Assembly (NCBI RefSeq): GCF_004570865.1
Contig: NZ_SPQS01000001.1
Coordinates: 310,001 to 374,000, forward strand
Reading direction: 5' to 3'
Source: Bradyrhizobium frederickii
GTDB lineage: Bacteria; Pseudomonadota; Alphaproteobacteria; Rhizobiales; Xanthobacteraceae
DNA length: 64,000 nt
Shown one piece after another: positions 7,691-16,135 of this stretch; the stretch's first letter is position 1, and every line of letters starts with the position of its first letter. The notes under the pieces were generated by a model. It saw nothing but the letters and a program-made list of their open reading frames with translations. It had not been told where the DNA came from and made no database searches. The position numbers and the translations under genes are program-made.

Positions 7691-8485
7691 TCATTCCCTG
7701 ATCAGGCGTTCGCGGTTCTTTGCCTTGTCGAAATTTTTGGCGCGGTCAAGGCCGATCGGCGCGATCAGCTTCGCCGAGGCGAGATCGGCGCCGTCGAAAT
7801 CGGCGTCGACGACGATGGCGCCGGTCAGATCGGCTCCGCCGAGTTGGGCGTTTTTCAGCGATGCGCCGCTCAGGTCGGCGCCCCTGAGGACCGCGAATTC
7901 AAGGTCGACGCGTGACAAATCGGCGTTGCGCGCGTTCAGTCGATCCATATTGGCGGATCTCAGCACCGCGCGCATCAGCCCCATTGACTGGTTGCGCATG
8001 TCGGCACCGAGATGCGCATCCGCGATCGACGTGCCGACCATGCTCGCGCCGGTGAGATCTGCCGTGATGCGCGCACCAGTCAGATCGGCGCCGTCGAGGC
8101 GAGCACGTACCATCTGTGACGCGAACAAACTGGCGCCCTTCAGACTCGCGCCCGTGAGATCTGCCTCCAGCAGCCACGCCTGATCGAGGATCGCCCCATC
8201 AAGCCGGGCACCGGCGAGTTTCGTCTTGTTGAGCCGTGCCGTACGGAGACTTGCGTTGGCGAGGTCGAGACCACTGAGATCGAGCCCCGATAACCGCTTG
8301 CCGGTCAAATCGGCGGGTGTGCCGGCGCTCGCTCTGGCCAGCGCGGCCTCGACCTCCTGCCGGCTCATCTCGGCGGAGACCATGGCGGGTGACGTCAGAT
8401 CGAGATCGCGCATCATGTCCTGCGCGCGCGTCGTCGTCGCGAGCAGAGCAAGGCCAAGTGCCGTCAGGGCGATCCTTCGCTTCAT
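7691..8485 (-). CDS. Exported pentapeptide-repeat protein
   Basis: A 264-residue protein with a signal peptide (about 1-21, TRAQD) followed by tandem A(D/N)LXX repeats from about residue 58 to 245 (for example LSGLDLSGLDLANASL, ADLTGASLKGASL, GADLTGAIVVDADFDGADL). Such repeats fold as a right-handed quadrilateral beta-helix used for protein interaction. It is the first gene of a probable two-gene unit with the small exported protein downstream. Its partner is unknown. Confidence 0.8.
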   Translation of the reverse strand: MKRRIALTALGLALLATTTRAQDMMRDLDLTSPAMVSAEMSRQEVEAALARASAGTPADLTGKRLSGLDLSGLDLANASLRTARLNKTKLAGARLDGAILDQAWLLEADLTGASLKGASLFASQMVRARLDGADLTGARITADLTGASMVGTSIADAHLGADMRNQSMGLMRAVLRSANMDRLNARNADLSRVDLEFAVLRGADLSGASLKNAQLGGADLTGAIVVDADFDGADLASAKLIAPIGLDRAKNFDKAKNRERLIRE

Positions 8486-8533
8486 CAGCAGACTCCGCTG
8501 CGACCCAATTTAGCACGGGCCTCGTGCGGTTGC

Positions 8534-9274
8534 CTATGAGACATCCCGCCCGGCGTGAACGTCGCCTTGTTCCGCCTGGATGTGCCGTGCAAGCTCGGTC
8601 CTGATCGCCGCAATCTCGGCTTCGCTGCGCGCGGCGCGCGGGATGGCGATCGGAAGCTCCTGTACGATCCGCGCGGGACGCGGCGACAAGACGAACAGGC
8701 GGTCGCCGAGCCGGATCGCATCGTCGAGACTATGGGTCACGAGCAGCGTCATCACCGGACGCCGCGCCACCAGCATCGCGATCTCGTCGCGCAAGCGGCC
8801 GGCGAGGGCGTCGTCGAGCGAGGCGAGGGGTTCGTCGAGCACCAGGAGGTCGGGCTCGACCGCGAAAGCGCGGGCGAGCGCTACGCGTCGGGCAAGGCCG
8901 AGCGACAACTCGCCGGGAAAGTGGCTGCGATGCGCTTCCAGCTCCAGAATCCTGAACAGCTCCGACAGCTTCGGCTCGGTCACATCAGGGGCAGCCAGCC
9001 GCACATTCTGCTCGACGGAACGCCACGGCAGCAGCCGGGGCTCCTGGAACACCATTCCGATCCGCGCCCGCGGCGGCCGCGCGATATGGCCCCTGAAATC
9101 GCCATCGAGCCCGAGGATGATGCGCAGCATCGTGCTCTTGCCGCAGCCGGACGGACCGATGAGTACGCCGACCTCGCCGGGGCAGAGCGCGAACTTGAGC
9201 GGCGCGAGCACCTCGTGGGTCCCGCCCGCGGCACTCGTGAACGTCTTGCCCGTGATGTCGACCTCAAGCCGCAC
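8534..9274 (-). CDS. ABC transporter ATP-binding protein (NitT/TauT-like)
   Basis: A 246-residue nucleotide-binding subunit. Walker A is GPSGCGKST near residue 40, Walker B is LLVLDEP near 143, and the H-loop is in TLLVTHSLDD. The signature motif is degenerate, LSLGLARR in place of LSGGQ. It overlaps the permease gene by 11 bp and completes an operon of binding protein, permease and ATPase. The subfamily resembles nitrate/taurine/aliphatic-sulfonate importers; the substrate is unknown. Confidence 0.85.
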   Translation of the reverse strand: MRLEVDITGKTFTSAAGGTHEVLAPLKFALCPGEVGVLIGPSGCGKSTMLRIILGLDGDFRGHIARPPRARIGMVFQEPRLLPWRSVEQNVRLAAPDVTEPKLSELFRILELEAHRSHFPGELSLGLARRVALARAFAVEPDLLVLDEPLASLDDALAGRLRDEIAMLVARRPVMTLLVTHSLDDAIRLGDRLFVLSPRPARIVQELPIAIPRAARSEAEIAAIRTELARHIQAEQGDVHAGRDVS

Positions 9275-10001
9275 GGGGCCGCCACCGTGTCGTGCGGGCT
9301 TCGAACGGCTGCACCAGCAAGGTTTCGATCACGAGAACGACCGCGGCGAATGTCAGCGAATAGGCCAGCAGCCGCGGCGTGTCGAACAGCTGGAAGGCGA
9401 CGCCGATCTCGAAACCGACCCCGTTCGGACGTCCGAGCAGTTCGGCGACCAGCACGATCTTCCACACCAGCGATAGTCCGGAGCGGGCGGCGGCCGCGAT
9501 ATAGGGCGCAAGCTGCGGCAGCACGACATGGCGGAATGCGCGCCAGCGCGGCATCGCGAACACGCTTGCCATCTCGTCGAGCGAGCGGTCGAGCGCGCGG
9601 GTGCCCTCGCGCAAGGTTACGACGGCGGTCGGGAGCTTGTTGATGGCGATCGCCGCGATCGCGGCGGTCTCGGTCAGGCCGGCCCAGATATAGGCCAGCA
9701 CGATCACGACCAGCGCGGGCAGGTTGAGCAGCAGGATCAGCCAGGGATCGCCGAGCCGGTCTGCGAGCCTGACCCGTCCCATCAGGTAGCCGATGGCGCT
9801 GCCGAGCGACATCGCCAGCACGAAGGCGAGCGCGACGCGCGCCAGCGTGGCGCCGAGATGCAGGAACAGCGCGCCGGACGAGGCTTCCGCAATCATCACC
9901 TCGAGCACGGCCGGCGGGGACGGCAGCTTCGCGCCGCCGACGAACAGCGCGGCAATCCACCAGGACACGAGGAACAGGGCGAACGAGAGAAGACGCAGCA
10001 C
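9264..10001 (-). CDS. ABC transporter permease (NitT/TauT-like)
   Basis: A 245-residue integral membrane subunit with five to six hydrophobic segments and an EAA-type cytoplasmic loop near residues 155-190 (AFRHVVLPQLAPYIAAAARSG). No ATG fits the start. A GTG at 10001 does, with GGAGACTGAG just upstream and the stop of the binding-protein gene one base before it. An ATG at 10190 would add 63 residues inside the upstream gene and lacks transport-like sequence. Confidence 0.8.
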   Translation of the reverse strand: MLRLLSFALFLVSWWIAALFVGGAKLPSPPAVLEVMIAEASSGALFLHLGATLARVALAFVLAMSLGSAIGYLMGRVRLADRLGDPWLILLLNLPALVVIVLAYIWAGLTETAAIAAIAINKLPTAVVTLREGTRALDRSLDEMASVFAMPRWRAFRHVVLPQLAPYIAAAARSGLSLVWKIVLVAELLGRPNGVGFEIGVAFQLFDTPRLLAYSLTFAAVVLVIETLLVQPFEARTTRWRPRAA

Positions 10002-10002
10002 C

Positions 10003-11001
10003 TCAGTCTCCAGGCACGGCGTGGTAGAACGTGCCGGGATCGAGCTCGGGCGCGGGGCCGACGAGGTCGCGGCCACCGATCTCGGCCAGCACGCGATACA
10101 GCACGCGCGCGTCCTGTTCCTCCTCAGCGATGCTCCGGTGCGGAATACCGTCGCGATAGCGCTCGCGATAGGTCTTGAGCAGGGTGACATCGCTCGTGCC
10201 GGTCAGCGGCGCGATCTTGTCCCAGGCCGCATCCGAGGTGACCAGCAATTGCTTGGCCTTGCGGGTCATGGCGATGAAGCGCGCCACGGCGTCGCGATGG
10301 CTCGCGGCCCAATTCTCGTCGAAGACGTAACCGACCGCGGAGACGGCGCCCTTGGCACCCAGCTTCGGTAAAATGTCTTCGATGCCGGCGAGGCGCCTAA
10401 AACCCTTGGCTTCGAGCTGGGCACAGAAATTCCAGAAGTTGAGGCTCGCCTCCATCTCGCCGTCGAGCGCCTTGGCGGCGATCAGGGGCGGGGCGCCATA
10501 GGCGATGGTCGCCTCCGACTTCAGGTCGATGCCATCCTGCTTCATGCGCGCCTGCAGCAGCAGCCAGCTCTTGTCGATGGCCCCGCCCGCGACGGCGAGC
10601 TTGCGGCCCTTCAAGTCGGCAAGCGACTTGATCGGCGATGAGGACGGCACCATCACCGCGCCGAGCGCACTGGAGTAGGGATAGAAGGTGAGCTTGGCAC
10701 CGAGCGCGCGCTCGCGCGACACCCACAGCCAGTCCGACAGGATGATGTCGGCACTGCCTGCGCGCATCGCGATCTTGCCGGCCTCGGTGCTTGCGAGTTC
10801 GGTGACCTCCAGCGCGAGGCCCGCTTCCTTGTCGAGTCCACTCGCGCGGATCGCGGCCAGCTCCCAGGAGAATGTTCCGGTTTTCTGCACCGCAAGGCGG
10901 ATCGTCTCCGCGGCGCGGCCGGGTGCGGCCAGCGTCAGCGCCAGCGTCGTCGCGAGCGCCAATGGTCGACCAAGTGCCCTTATCAGGCCAAGTGCTCTCA
11001 T
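10003..11001 (-). CDS. ABC transporter substrate-binding protein (NitT/TauT-like)
   Basis: A 332-residue periplasmic binding protein: signal peptide about 1-30 (PGRAAE), then a type-2 binding fold (IRLAVQKTGTFSWELAA, DIILSDWLWVSRERALG, SLADLKGRKLAVAGG). The start at 11001 is taken where the signal peptide begins; an in-frame ATG at 11052 is possible. It heads an importer operon set inside the PQQ/lanthanide island, which raises the question of a ligand related to alcohol oxidation or metal uptake, but sequence alone does not show this. Confidence 0.8.
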   Translation of the reverse strand: MRALGLIRALGRPLALATTLALTLAAPGRAAETIRLAVQKTGTFSWELAAIRASGLDKEAGLALEVTELASTEAGKIAMRAGSADIILSDWLWVSRERALGAKLTFYPYSSALGAVMVPSSSPIKSLADLKGRKLAVAGGAIDKSWLLLQARMKQDGIDLKSEATIAYGAPPLIAAKALDGEMEASLNFWNFCAQLEAKGFRRLAGIEDILPKLGAKGAVSAVGYVFDENWAASHRDAVARFIAMTRKAKQLLVTSDAAWDKIAPLTGTSDVTLLKTYRERYRDGIPHRSIAEEEQDARVLYRVLAEIGGRDLVGPAPELDPGTFYHAVPGD

Positions 11002-11088
11002 CACCTTGTGAGCCGTTTCCTCTGACAGAGTGCTTTTCAGGACAATACGCATAGCATAGCTTTGATCGCAACCAGCGGGAGGATGCGC

Positions 11089-11448
11089 ATGAAACTGGCC
11101 GGACAGCTACGACCGATTGTCGCCGCATTGACGGTCCTGGCGGCAACGGCATGCGTGGCGCGGGCCGAGGACGCCAACGATTATCCCACGTCGGCGCGCG
11201 CGGAGTACGTCTATGGCTGCATGAAGGCCAATGGCGAGGGCCGGCAGTCGATCGAGCAATGTTCCTGCTCGATCGATGTGGTGGCCTCGATCGTCCCCTA
11301 TGAGCGCTATGTTACCGCGGAGACCGCGCTCAGCATGTCGCAGGTCCGCGGCAATCTCGGCGTCCAGTTCCGCACCTCGGAGCAGGCCAACACGGCAGTG
11401 AACGATCTGCGGCGGGCGCAGGCGGAAGCCGAGGTGAGGTGTTTTTGA
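11089..11448 (+). CDS. Small exported cysteine-containing protein, unknown function
   Basis: A 119-residue protein with a signal peptide (about 1-27, VARAED) and a mature domain with four Cys (YGCMK, QCSCSID and the penultimate residue, RCF), which suggests disulfides or metal binding. The ATG at 11089 is preferred to 11083 since GGGAGG abuts 11083 and lies six bases from 11089. It is divergent from the NitT/TauT-like importer and points toward the SoxYZ-like gene. No named domain is recognised. Confidence 0.65.
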   Translation: MKLAGQLRPIVAALTVLAATACVARAEDANDYPTSARAEYVYGCMKANGEGRQSIEQCSCSIDVVASIVPYERYVTAETALSMSQVRGNLGVQFRTSEQANTAVNDLRRAQAEAEVRCF

Positions 11449-11470
11449 CGGTGCAGCAACCAACGCATTC

Positions 11471-11555
11471 GTCATGCCCGGGCTTGTCCCGGGCATCCAC
11501 GTTCTTGTGATGAGGCGCGAAGTACGTGGATGGCCGGGACAAGCCCGGCCATGAC
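11471..11555. repeat. Double palindromic repeat (GTCATGCCCGGG family)
   Basis: Two hairpins facing each other: GTCATGCCCGGGCTTGTCCC with its partner arm, then about 25 bases later GGATGGCCGGGACAAGCCCG with its complement. The unit matches the copy at 33414-33497 and half of it matches 6785-6815. It fills the gap between two convergent genes, as expected for a REP-like element that can also stop transcription from both sides. Confidence 0.75.
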
Positions 11556-11566
11556 GGGTGAGGGAC

Positions 11567-12385
11567 CTACGTCCCCGGCTTCTCGACATCCCACTCGTTG
11601 CGGAACACGTGTCCCTCGGTGTCCCTGGCTTCCGCACGGAAACGCTTGGCGCCGTTGGAGACATAGGTGAAGCGCAGGTTGGGATCTTCCGAGATCGAGA
11701 TGCCGCCTTCCATCGACAGCACGGGGCTGTCGTCCTGCGTCAGCTTCAACTGGTTGATGAAGAAGGCGGGAATATAGAGCTGCGTGACCTGGTCCATCTG
11801 CAGACCAGAATTGTTGGGATGGCCGATCATGATCTGTGCTTCGCGGACGCGGCTGGCCGCCGCCTCCTCGCGCGCGAATTGCCGATAGCGCATCTTGCCG
11901 AGCCGGCTGTTGGCTTCCTCGACATTCTTTCCCGCCGGCGCCGAGCAGCCGCCGGAGGCCTTCACATAGACTTTCGAGACATAGAGCTGGCCGTCGCTGA
12001 GCTCGGCCACCGCATGGACGTCGGTGTAATTGTTGATACGCACGCGCGTCGAGATCTCGCTGACATTGGCATCGGTGCCGAGCTCGAACTTCGCCGCCAT
12101 CGGCGCCGGGTTACGGTCGATCACGAGCGTGATCGAACGGATCCGGCGGCTGTCTGCGGGCGACAGCTTGCTGCGCAGGGTCACCGGCACGATCGCCGCG
12201 TCCTCGGCACGATACGGCATCTCGATGCCGATGACGGCACTGCCGTCATTCATCGGGCGGCCATTGAAGATGTCCTGCACCAGGCCCGGCCAGGGATCGT
12301 AGGCTTCTTCGGCCTGCACCGGCACAGCAAAGGCGAGACCGAGCAGTGCGGCGATCAGGGGCAGGCGGCGTGTGCATCCCGTCAT
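11567..12385 (-). CDS. SoxYZ-like carrier protein associated with quinoprotein dehydrogenase
   Basis: A 272-residue exported fusion. After a signal peptide (about 1-25, VQAEE) comes a SoxY-like domain (about 30-155) whose swinging-arm cysteine is C147 in ASGGCSAP. A SoxZ-like domain follows (about 178-270; IGHPNNSGL, IPAFFINQ). SoxYZ carries sulfur intermediates on this Cys. The fused form is known from PQQ-dehydrogenase neighbourhoods, where its cargo is not established. It is downstream of a partner zinc metallohydrolase on the same strand, with a tandem repeat between them. Confidence 0.82.
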   Translation of the reverse strand: MTGCTRRLPLIAALLGLAFAVPVQAEEAYDPWPGLVQDIFNGRPMNDGSAVIGIEMPYRAEDAAIVPVTLRSKLSPADSRRIRSITLVIDRNPAPMAAKFELGTDANVSEISTRVRINNYTDVHAVAELSDGQLYVSKVYVKASGGCSAPAGKNVEEANSRLGKMRYRQFAREEAAASRVREAQIMIGHPNNSGLQMDQVTQLYIPAFFINQLKLTQDDSPVLSMEGGISISEDPNLRFTYVSNGAKRFRAEARDTEGHVFRNEWDVEKPGT

Positions 12386-12398
12386 GGTCGTGTCCTCC

Positions 12399-12533
12399 GA
12401 GTCAGCGAAGCTGATCTCGTCCCCCGAGTCAGCGAAGCTGATCTCGTCCCCCGAGTCAGCGAAGCTGATCTCGTCCTCCGAGTTAGCGAAGCTGATCTTG
12501 TCCCCGCAGTCAGCGAAGCTGAACTCCTGCGTA
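12399..12533. repeat. Tandem array of five 27-bp repeats
   Basis: Five head-to-tail units start at 12399, 12426, 12453, 12480 and 12507. Each begins GAGTCAGCGAAGCTGATCTC or a close variant; the first three are nearly identical and the last two have diverged. The length is a multiple of three, so frames stay open on both strands. On the minus strand the array reads in frame into the SoxYZ-like gene (DEISFADSG units), but no start codon lies before it. Confidence 0.9.
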
Positions 12534-12547
12534 TCTTAGCGCGCCGG

Positions 12548-13474
12548 CTACTCCCATTCAATTTCCGAGAATGCTGCAGTCGCGTTCCGGGCGTTGTAAT
12601 CGCCGAACAGCTCCCAGCGCGGTCGCTCCTCGGCGGCCGCCTTGTCGGCGGCGGCCCGGATCGGCTCGCCGTTCTTGTTCAGCGCGCGAACGTCGGACAG
12701 CAGCGTTGACAGGTAACGTCGTTCATCGGTCAACGCAGCAGGCCAGTCGCTCACGGGTCCGTGACCGGGAACGACGCGCTGCGCTGGAATGGCTTCCAAC
12801 TCCTTCAACGTCTCGAGCCAACCGCGGATGCTGCCGTCCATGACCGGAATGTGGCGGATAAAGACGAGGTCGCCTGCAAACAGGGTCTTGGTCGTCTCGT
12901 CGTAAACGGTGACGTCGTTGTCGCTGTGTCCGGCCCGCCAGGCGCGCAAAGCCAAGCGGCGCGATCCGAGATCGAGCGTCATCGTGTCTGAGACCAGGAG
13001 GGTTGGAGCAATGATCTTCACGGGATCGATCAACGCGCTGCCCATGATGCGGCGAAAATTGTCGAGATAGTGAGGCCCGCGCGTCGCGAGCGCCTGGGGC
13101 AGCTTGCTATGGCCGACGAAGGTCGTGTCTGCGGCGGCGAAGGCCGCATTGCCGAAGACATGGTCGGGGTGGCCGTGGGTGTTGATGACATAGCGGATCG
13201 GCTTGGGCGTACGGGCCCGCACGGCCGCCAGCAGGGCCTCGCCTTCGCGCAAGCTGCCGCCAGTGTCGATGACAGCCACGGCATCATCGCCCACGATGAA
13301 GCCGACATTGGCAATGTCGCCCTCGTTCTCGCGGGTCATCAGGGCAATGGCCCCGGAGTGTACGAAGATTCCCGGCGCGACTTCGCTCACAGGCAATTCG
13401 GCCGCCCCGGCCCGTGCTAGCGTTGCTGTCCCCAACAGGGACAAGGCTGCGATCACTCGAGCGATGCGAGACAC
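12548..13474 (-). CDS. Exported zinc metallohydrolase (MBL fold) of the quinoprotein relay type
   Basis: A 308-residue metallo-beta-lactamase-fold protein with a signal peptide (about 1-24, RAGAAE) and the zinc motif H100-G-H102-P-D104-H105. Further metal-site regions are RAGHSDND and the C-terminal VPGHGP. Related SoxH-like enzymes are found beside SoxYZ-like fusions and PQQ dehydrogenases and are named quinoprotein relay zinc metallohydrolases; their reaction is not known. It lies upstream of the SoxYZ-like gene on the same strand and is divergent from the second XoxJ gene. Confidence 0.82.
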   Translation of the reverse strand: MSRIARVIAALSLLGTATLARAGAAELPVSEVAPGIFVHSGAIALMTRENEGDIANVGFIVGDDAVAVIDTGGSLREGEALLAAVRARTPKPIRYVINTHGHPDHVFGNAAFAAADTTFVGHSKLPQALATRGPHYLDNFRRIMGSALIDPVKIIAPTLLVSDTMTLDLGSRRLALRAWRAGHSDNDVTVYDETTKTLFAGDLVFIRHIPVMDGSIRGWLETLKELEAIPAQRVVPGHGPVSDWPAALTDERRYLSTLLSDVRALNKNGEPIRAAADKAAAEERPRWELFGDYNARNATAAFSEIEWE

Positions 13475-13601
13475 TTTTCCGCCTCAGTTCAAAGGATTGG
13501 CTGCATTGCACTGCAACAAAGCAAAGCCAGCACAGTCTGGCAAAACATGGCGCGTCATGCGTTGCATGGATAGCATTCAAACAAAACGAGGAGGAAGCGC
13601 G

Positions 13602-14483
13602 ATGACGAAGGCCGGACGACATCGTCGCTGGTTGTTGTCACTGTGGGTCGTGATTGCGTCCTGCGCACTCGGCGAGGTCGCCATCGCGCAGACCAGTGAC
13701 AGCGGTGACCTCTCGTTCGAGCTAGTCGACCCGAACGTGCTGCGCGTCTGTGCCGATCCACGCAATCTGCCGTTCTCGAACGAAAAGGGCGAGGGGTTCG
13801 AGAACAAGCTGGCCGAGCTGTTTGCAGACAGGCTCAAGAAGAAGCTCGACTACGTCTTCTTCCCGCAGGCCACGGGCTTCGTGCGGATGACGCTGGGGGC
13901 GCATCGCTGCGACGTCATCATGGGCTTTCCGCAGGGCGACGACGTCGTGCAGGGCACCAATCCCTATTACCGCACGACCTATGCGCTGGTCGCCAAGACC
14001 GGCAGCGGGCTCGAGGAGGTCGACACGCTCGAGGACCCGAAGCTGAAGGGCAAGCATGTCGGCATCGTCGCCGGAACGCCGCCGGCGACCAACATGGCCA
14101 TTGCCGGCCTGATGGGCGATGCGAAGCCCTATCCGCTGATGATCGACACGCGCTACGACAATTCGGCGCAGGCCATGATCGACGACCTCGCAGCCGGCAA
14201 GATCGACGCCGGCGTGCTGTGGGGTCCCATGGCCGGCTACTACGCGAAGAAGGTCGGCGCGCTTCATGTCACGCCGCTGGTGAAGGAGACCACGGGACCG
14301 AAACTGGTTTATCGCATCGGCATGGGCGTGCGTCCCGCCGACCAGAACTGGAAGCGACAGCTCAACAAGCTGATCCAGGAGAACCAGGGCGAGATCAACA
14401 AGATCCTGATCGACTTCGGCGTACCGCTGCTCGACGAGAGCGATCGGCCGATCAATGCGGAGACGGCCAAGAAGTCGCCATGA
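13602..14483 (+). CDS. Second XoxJ/MoxJ-like quinoprotein-associated periplasmic protein
   Basis: A 293-residue exported protein (signal peptide about 1-28, VAIAQ) with a type-2 periplasmic binding fold: LRVCADPRNLPFSN at the start of the mature domain, then GIVAGTPPATN and KIDAGVLWGPMAGYYA. The LRVCADP..PFS opening is typical of quinoprotein dehydrogenase-associated binding proteins. The start at 13602 has GAGGAGGAAG upstream. The stop overlaps the next gene's ATG (ATGA). It is a paralogue of the xoxJ at 1397-2329 and may serve another dehydrogenase or the relay proteins. Confidence 0.82.
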   Translation: MTKAGRHRRWLLSLWVVIASCALGEVAIAQTSDSGDLSFELVDPNVLRVCADPRNLPFSNEKGEGFENKLAELFADRLKKKLDYVFFPQATGFVRMTLGAHRCDVIMGFPQGDDVVQGTNPYYRTTYALVAKTGSGLEEVDTLEDPKLKGKHVGIVAGTPPATNMAIAGLMGDAKPYPLMIDTRYDNSAQAMIDDLAAGKIDAGVLWGPMAGYYAKKVGALHVTPLVKETTGPKLVYRIGMGVRPADQNWKRQLNKLIQENQGEINKILIDFGVPLLDESDRPINAETAKKSP

Positions 14484-15037
14484 GGCGGCTTCCCGCCGTT
14501 GCGCTCGTCGCCGCCGTGCTGGCGGCGCCGGTCCTGGCGCAGCAGCAGGAGCCGTTCGAGCCCGAGAATTATCGCGCCGACAATTATCGCGCGCCGGTGC
14601 CGGCGACGCTGGCCGGCGCGCGCGTGCTCACCACGGCGGAAGCCGAAGCGATCTGGCGGGCGAAGAGCGGTGTGTTCGTCGACGTGCTGCCGCGCCCACC
14701 GAAGCCGAAGAACCTTCCGGAAGGCACGGTGTGGCGCGATGCGCCGCGCAGGAACATTCCGGGCGGCGTCTGGCTGCCGGATACCGGCTACGGATCTCTG
14801 CCGCCGGCGATGGATGACTATTTCCAGCGCGGGCTTACTCGTGTCTCGGGCGGCGATAAGGCCACGCTGCTGGTGATCTACTGCCTGGCCGATTGCTGGA
14901 TGTCCTGGAACGCGGCCAAGCGCGCGCTGGCCTATGGCTATTCCAACATCGCCTGGTACCCCGACGGCACCGACGGCTGGGAGCGCGCCAAGCTTCCGAC
15001 CGAAGAGGCGCAGCCGGAACCGCGGCCGGAGCAATAG
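14480..15037 (+). CDS. PQQ-associated Cys-Trp motif protein (rhodanese-like)
   Basis: A 185-residue exported protein: signal peptide about 1-20 (PVLAQ), then a rhodanese-like domain (VFVDVLPRPP, IPGGVWLPDTGYG) with the catalytic-loop motif C135-L-A-D-C139-W140. This fits the family called PQQ-dependent catabolism-associated CXXCW protein, although three residues separate the two cysteines here. It is translationally coupled to the second XoxJ-like gene by an ATGA overlap. A sulfur or thiol relay with the nearby SoxYZ-like carrier is plausible but inferred. Confidence 0.82.
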   Translation: MRRLPAVALVAAVLAAPVLAQQQEPFEPENYRADNYRAPVPATLAGARVLTTAEAEAIWRAKSGVFVDVLPRPPKPKNLPEGTVWRDAPRRNIPGGVWLPDTGYGSLPPAMDDYFQRGLTRVSGGDKATLLVIYCLADCWMSWNAAKRALAYGYSNIAWYPDGTDGWERAKLPTEEAQPEPRPEQ

Positions 15038-15090
15038 GCGCGTGAACGCAGGGTCTGCCGCCTCGCCCCGCAAGCGAGGCGAAGCAGGCG

Positions 15091-15390
15091 CTACTGCTTC
15101 TGCAGCTTCGTCAGAGTGCCGGTGCCGTTCGTTTCAGTTGCAGAATAGTTCACCCTGTCGCCGGCATGAACGGCGTCCAGCATCGCGGCGTCCTTGGCCT
15201 TGAACTCCTGGAGCGCGCCGGCACTTCCGGTGCTGGCGCCGACCGTGCCCTTCTGCGTCTGCTGGATCGAGATCGTGCCGTTGAGCCGATCGATCCGCAT
15301 CACCATGCCGGTCATGTCGTCAGCAAGAGCGCTGGTTGCGAGCAGGCTGAGGGCCGCAGCACCCGCCCAGATAAATTTGGTGGTTCCCAT
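15091..15390 (-). CDS. Small periplasmic CusF-like (copper-binding fold) protein
   Basis: A 99-residue exported protein (signal peptide about 1-23, SALADD) with a compact beta domain: GMVMRIDRLNGTISIQQ, EFKAKDAAML, GDRVNYSATE. This order resembles the OB-fold CusF family, which binds Cu(I)/Ag(I) through Met and His. The mature domain has several Met but no His, so copper binding is uncertain. It faces the Cys-Trp gene convergently. Confidence 0.6.
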   Translation of the reverse strand: MGTTKFIWAGAAALSLLATSALADDMTGMVMRIDRLNGTISIQQTQKGTVGASTGSAGALQEFKAKDAAMLDAVHAGDRVNYSATETNGTGTLTKLQKQ

Positions 15391-15526
15391 CGAGGCCTCC
15401 CGACATCCTGGAGTTCACTTCGACAAGCCATCCTAGATCGATTTGGTTCCGGCGGATAGCCGGGGCAAAGGTTAACGATGGTGTCGCTATCGCGGGAACT
15501 TCCGAATGCCATCAGGGAGGCTGACG

Positions 15527-16135
15527 CTATTCCATCTCCTGCTGGATCACGCGGCCGAGCGCGAACAGGCGCTGGTCGATCGTGGTTGGAACCTCGCAGA
15601 CGAATCGCACGACCTTGTTGCGGTCCTCGAAGATGCGGGTCTTCCAGATCAGCTCGTTGCCGAGCGCCTCGACCTTGGCCTCGTCACGCGGCGTGGCGCT
15701 CTGAAGGGCCTGGAGCTGAATTGTCTCCTCACGGATCTTGTCGGCGGCCTCGCGCTGCTTGCGGCTGACGCGTTCGAGCCCGTTCATGACCTGCGAACGC
15801 TGGGCGTTAAGCGTCTCGAACAGGCCGGCGAACAGCAGCTTTGCGTTGGTGCTCTTGTCGGCGGAAGAGGCAGCCAGGAAGTCCTTCACCAACTTCTCGG
15901 CCTCGTCCATCGGCGTCTTGCGCGCCGACAGTCTTGCGACCAGCGCGGTGATTTTCGTGTCGTTCTTCCACCTGGTCTCGGCGTCGTCGAGCGCGGGGCC
16001 GGCCCAGACGGCGGCGAGCGAGATCTCCGGCACTTTGGCCTGCGTGCACGGCCAGTTGGGGTAGCGCGGATCGGCGGCGCGGGCGGCCGTGCCCGCCAGC
16101 GCGAGCGCCAGAACAGCCATCGCCAGAACCTTCAT
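15527..16135 (-). CDS. Exported helical protein of the PQQ-associated ABC operon
   Basis: A 202-residue protein with a signal peptide (about 1-20, AARAAD), the sequence PRYPNWPCTQAKVPEIS at its mature start, and a mainly alpha-helical charged remainder; a second Cys is at FVCEVP. Its ATG overlaps the stop of the permease gene by 4 bp, so it is the last gene of the beta-propeller/ATPase/permease operon. No domain is recognised. A periplasmic partner of that transporter is the simplest reading. Confidence 0.7.
   Translation of the reverse strand: MKVLAMAVLALALAGTAARAADPRYPNWPCTQAKVPEISLAAVWAGPALDDAETRWKNDTKITALVARLSARKTPMDEAEKLVKDFLAASSADKSTNAKLLFAGLFETLNAQRSQVMNGLERVSRKQREAADKIREETIQLQALQSATPRDEAKVEALGNELIWKTRIFEDRNKVVRFVCEVPTTIDQRLFALGRVIQQEME

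Noticed and set aside
12399..12533. A possible CRISPR array
   Set aside because: The 27-bp units adjoin without spacers, and no cas gene is present; it is a plain tandem repeat.
11558..12709. A plus-strand frame with VSEADLVPR-type repeats
   Set aside because: It runs antisense to the SoxYZ-like gene and exists only because the 27-bp repeat keeps frames open. No signal, domain or ribosome site supports it.
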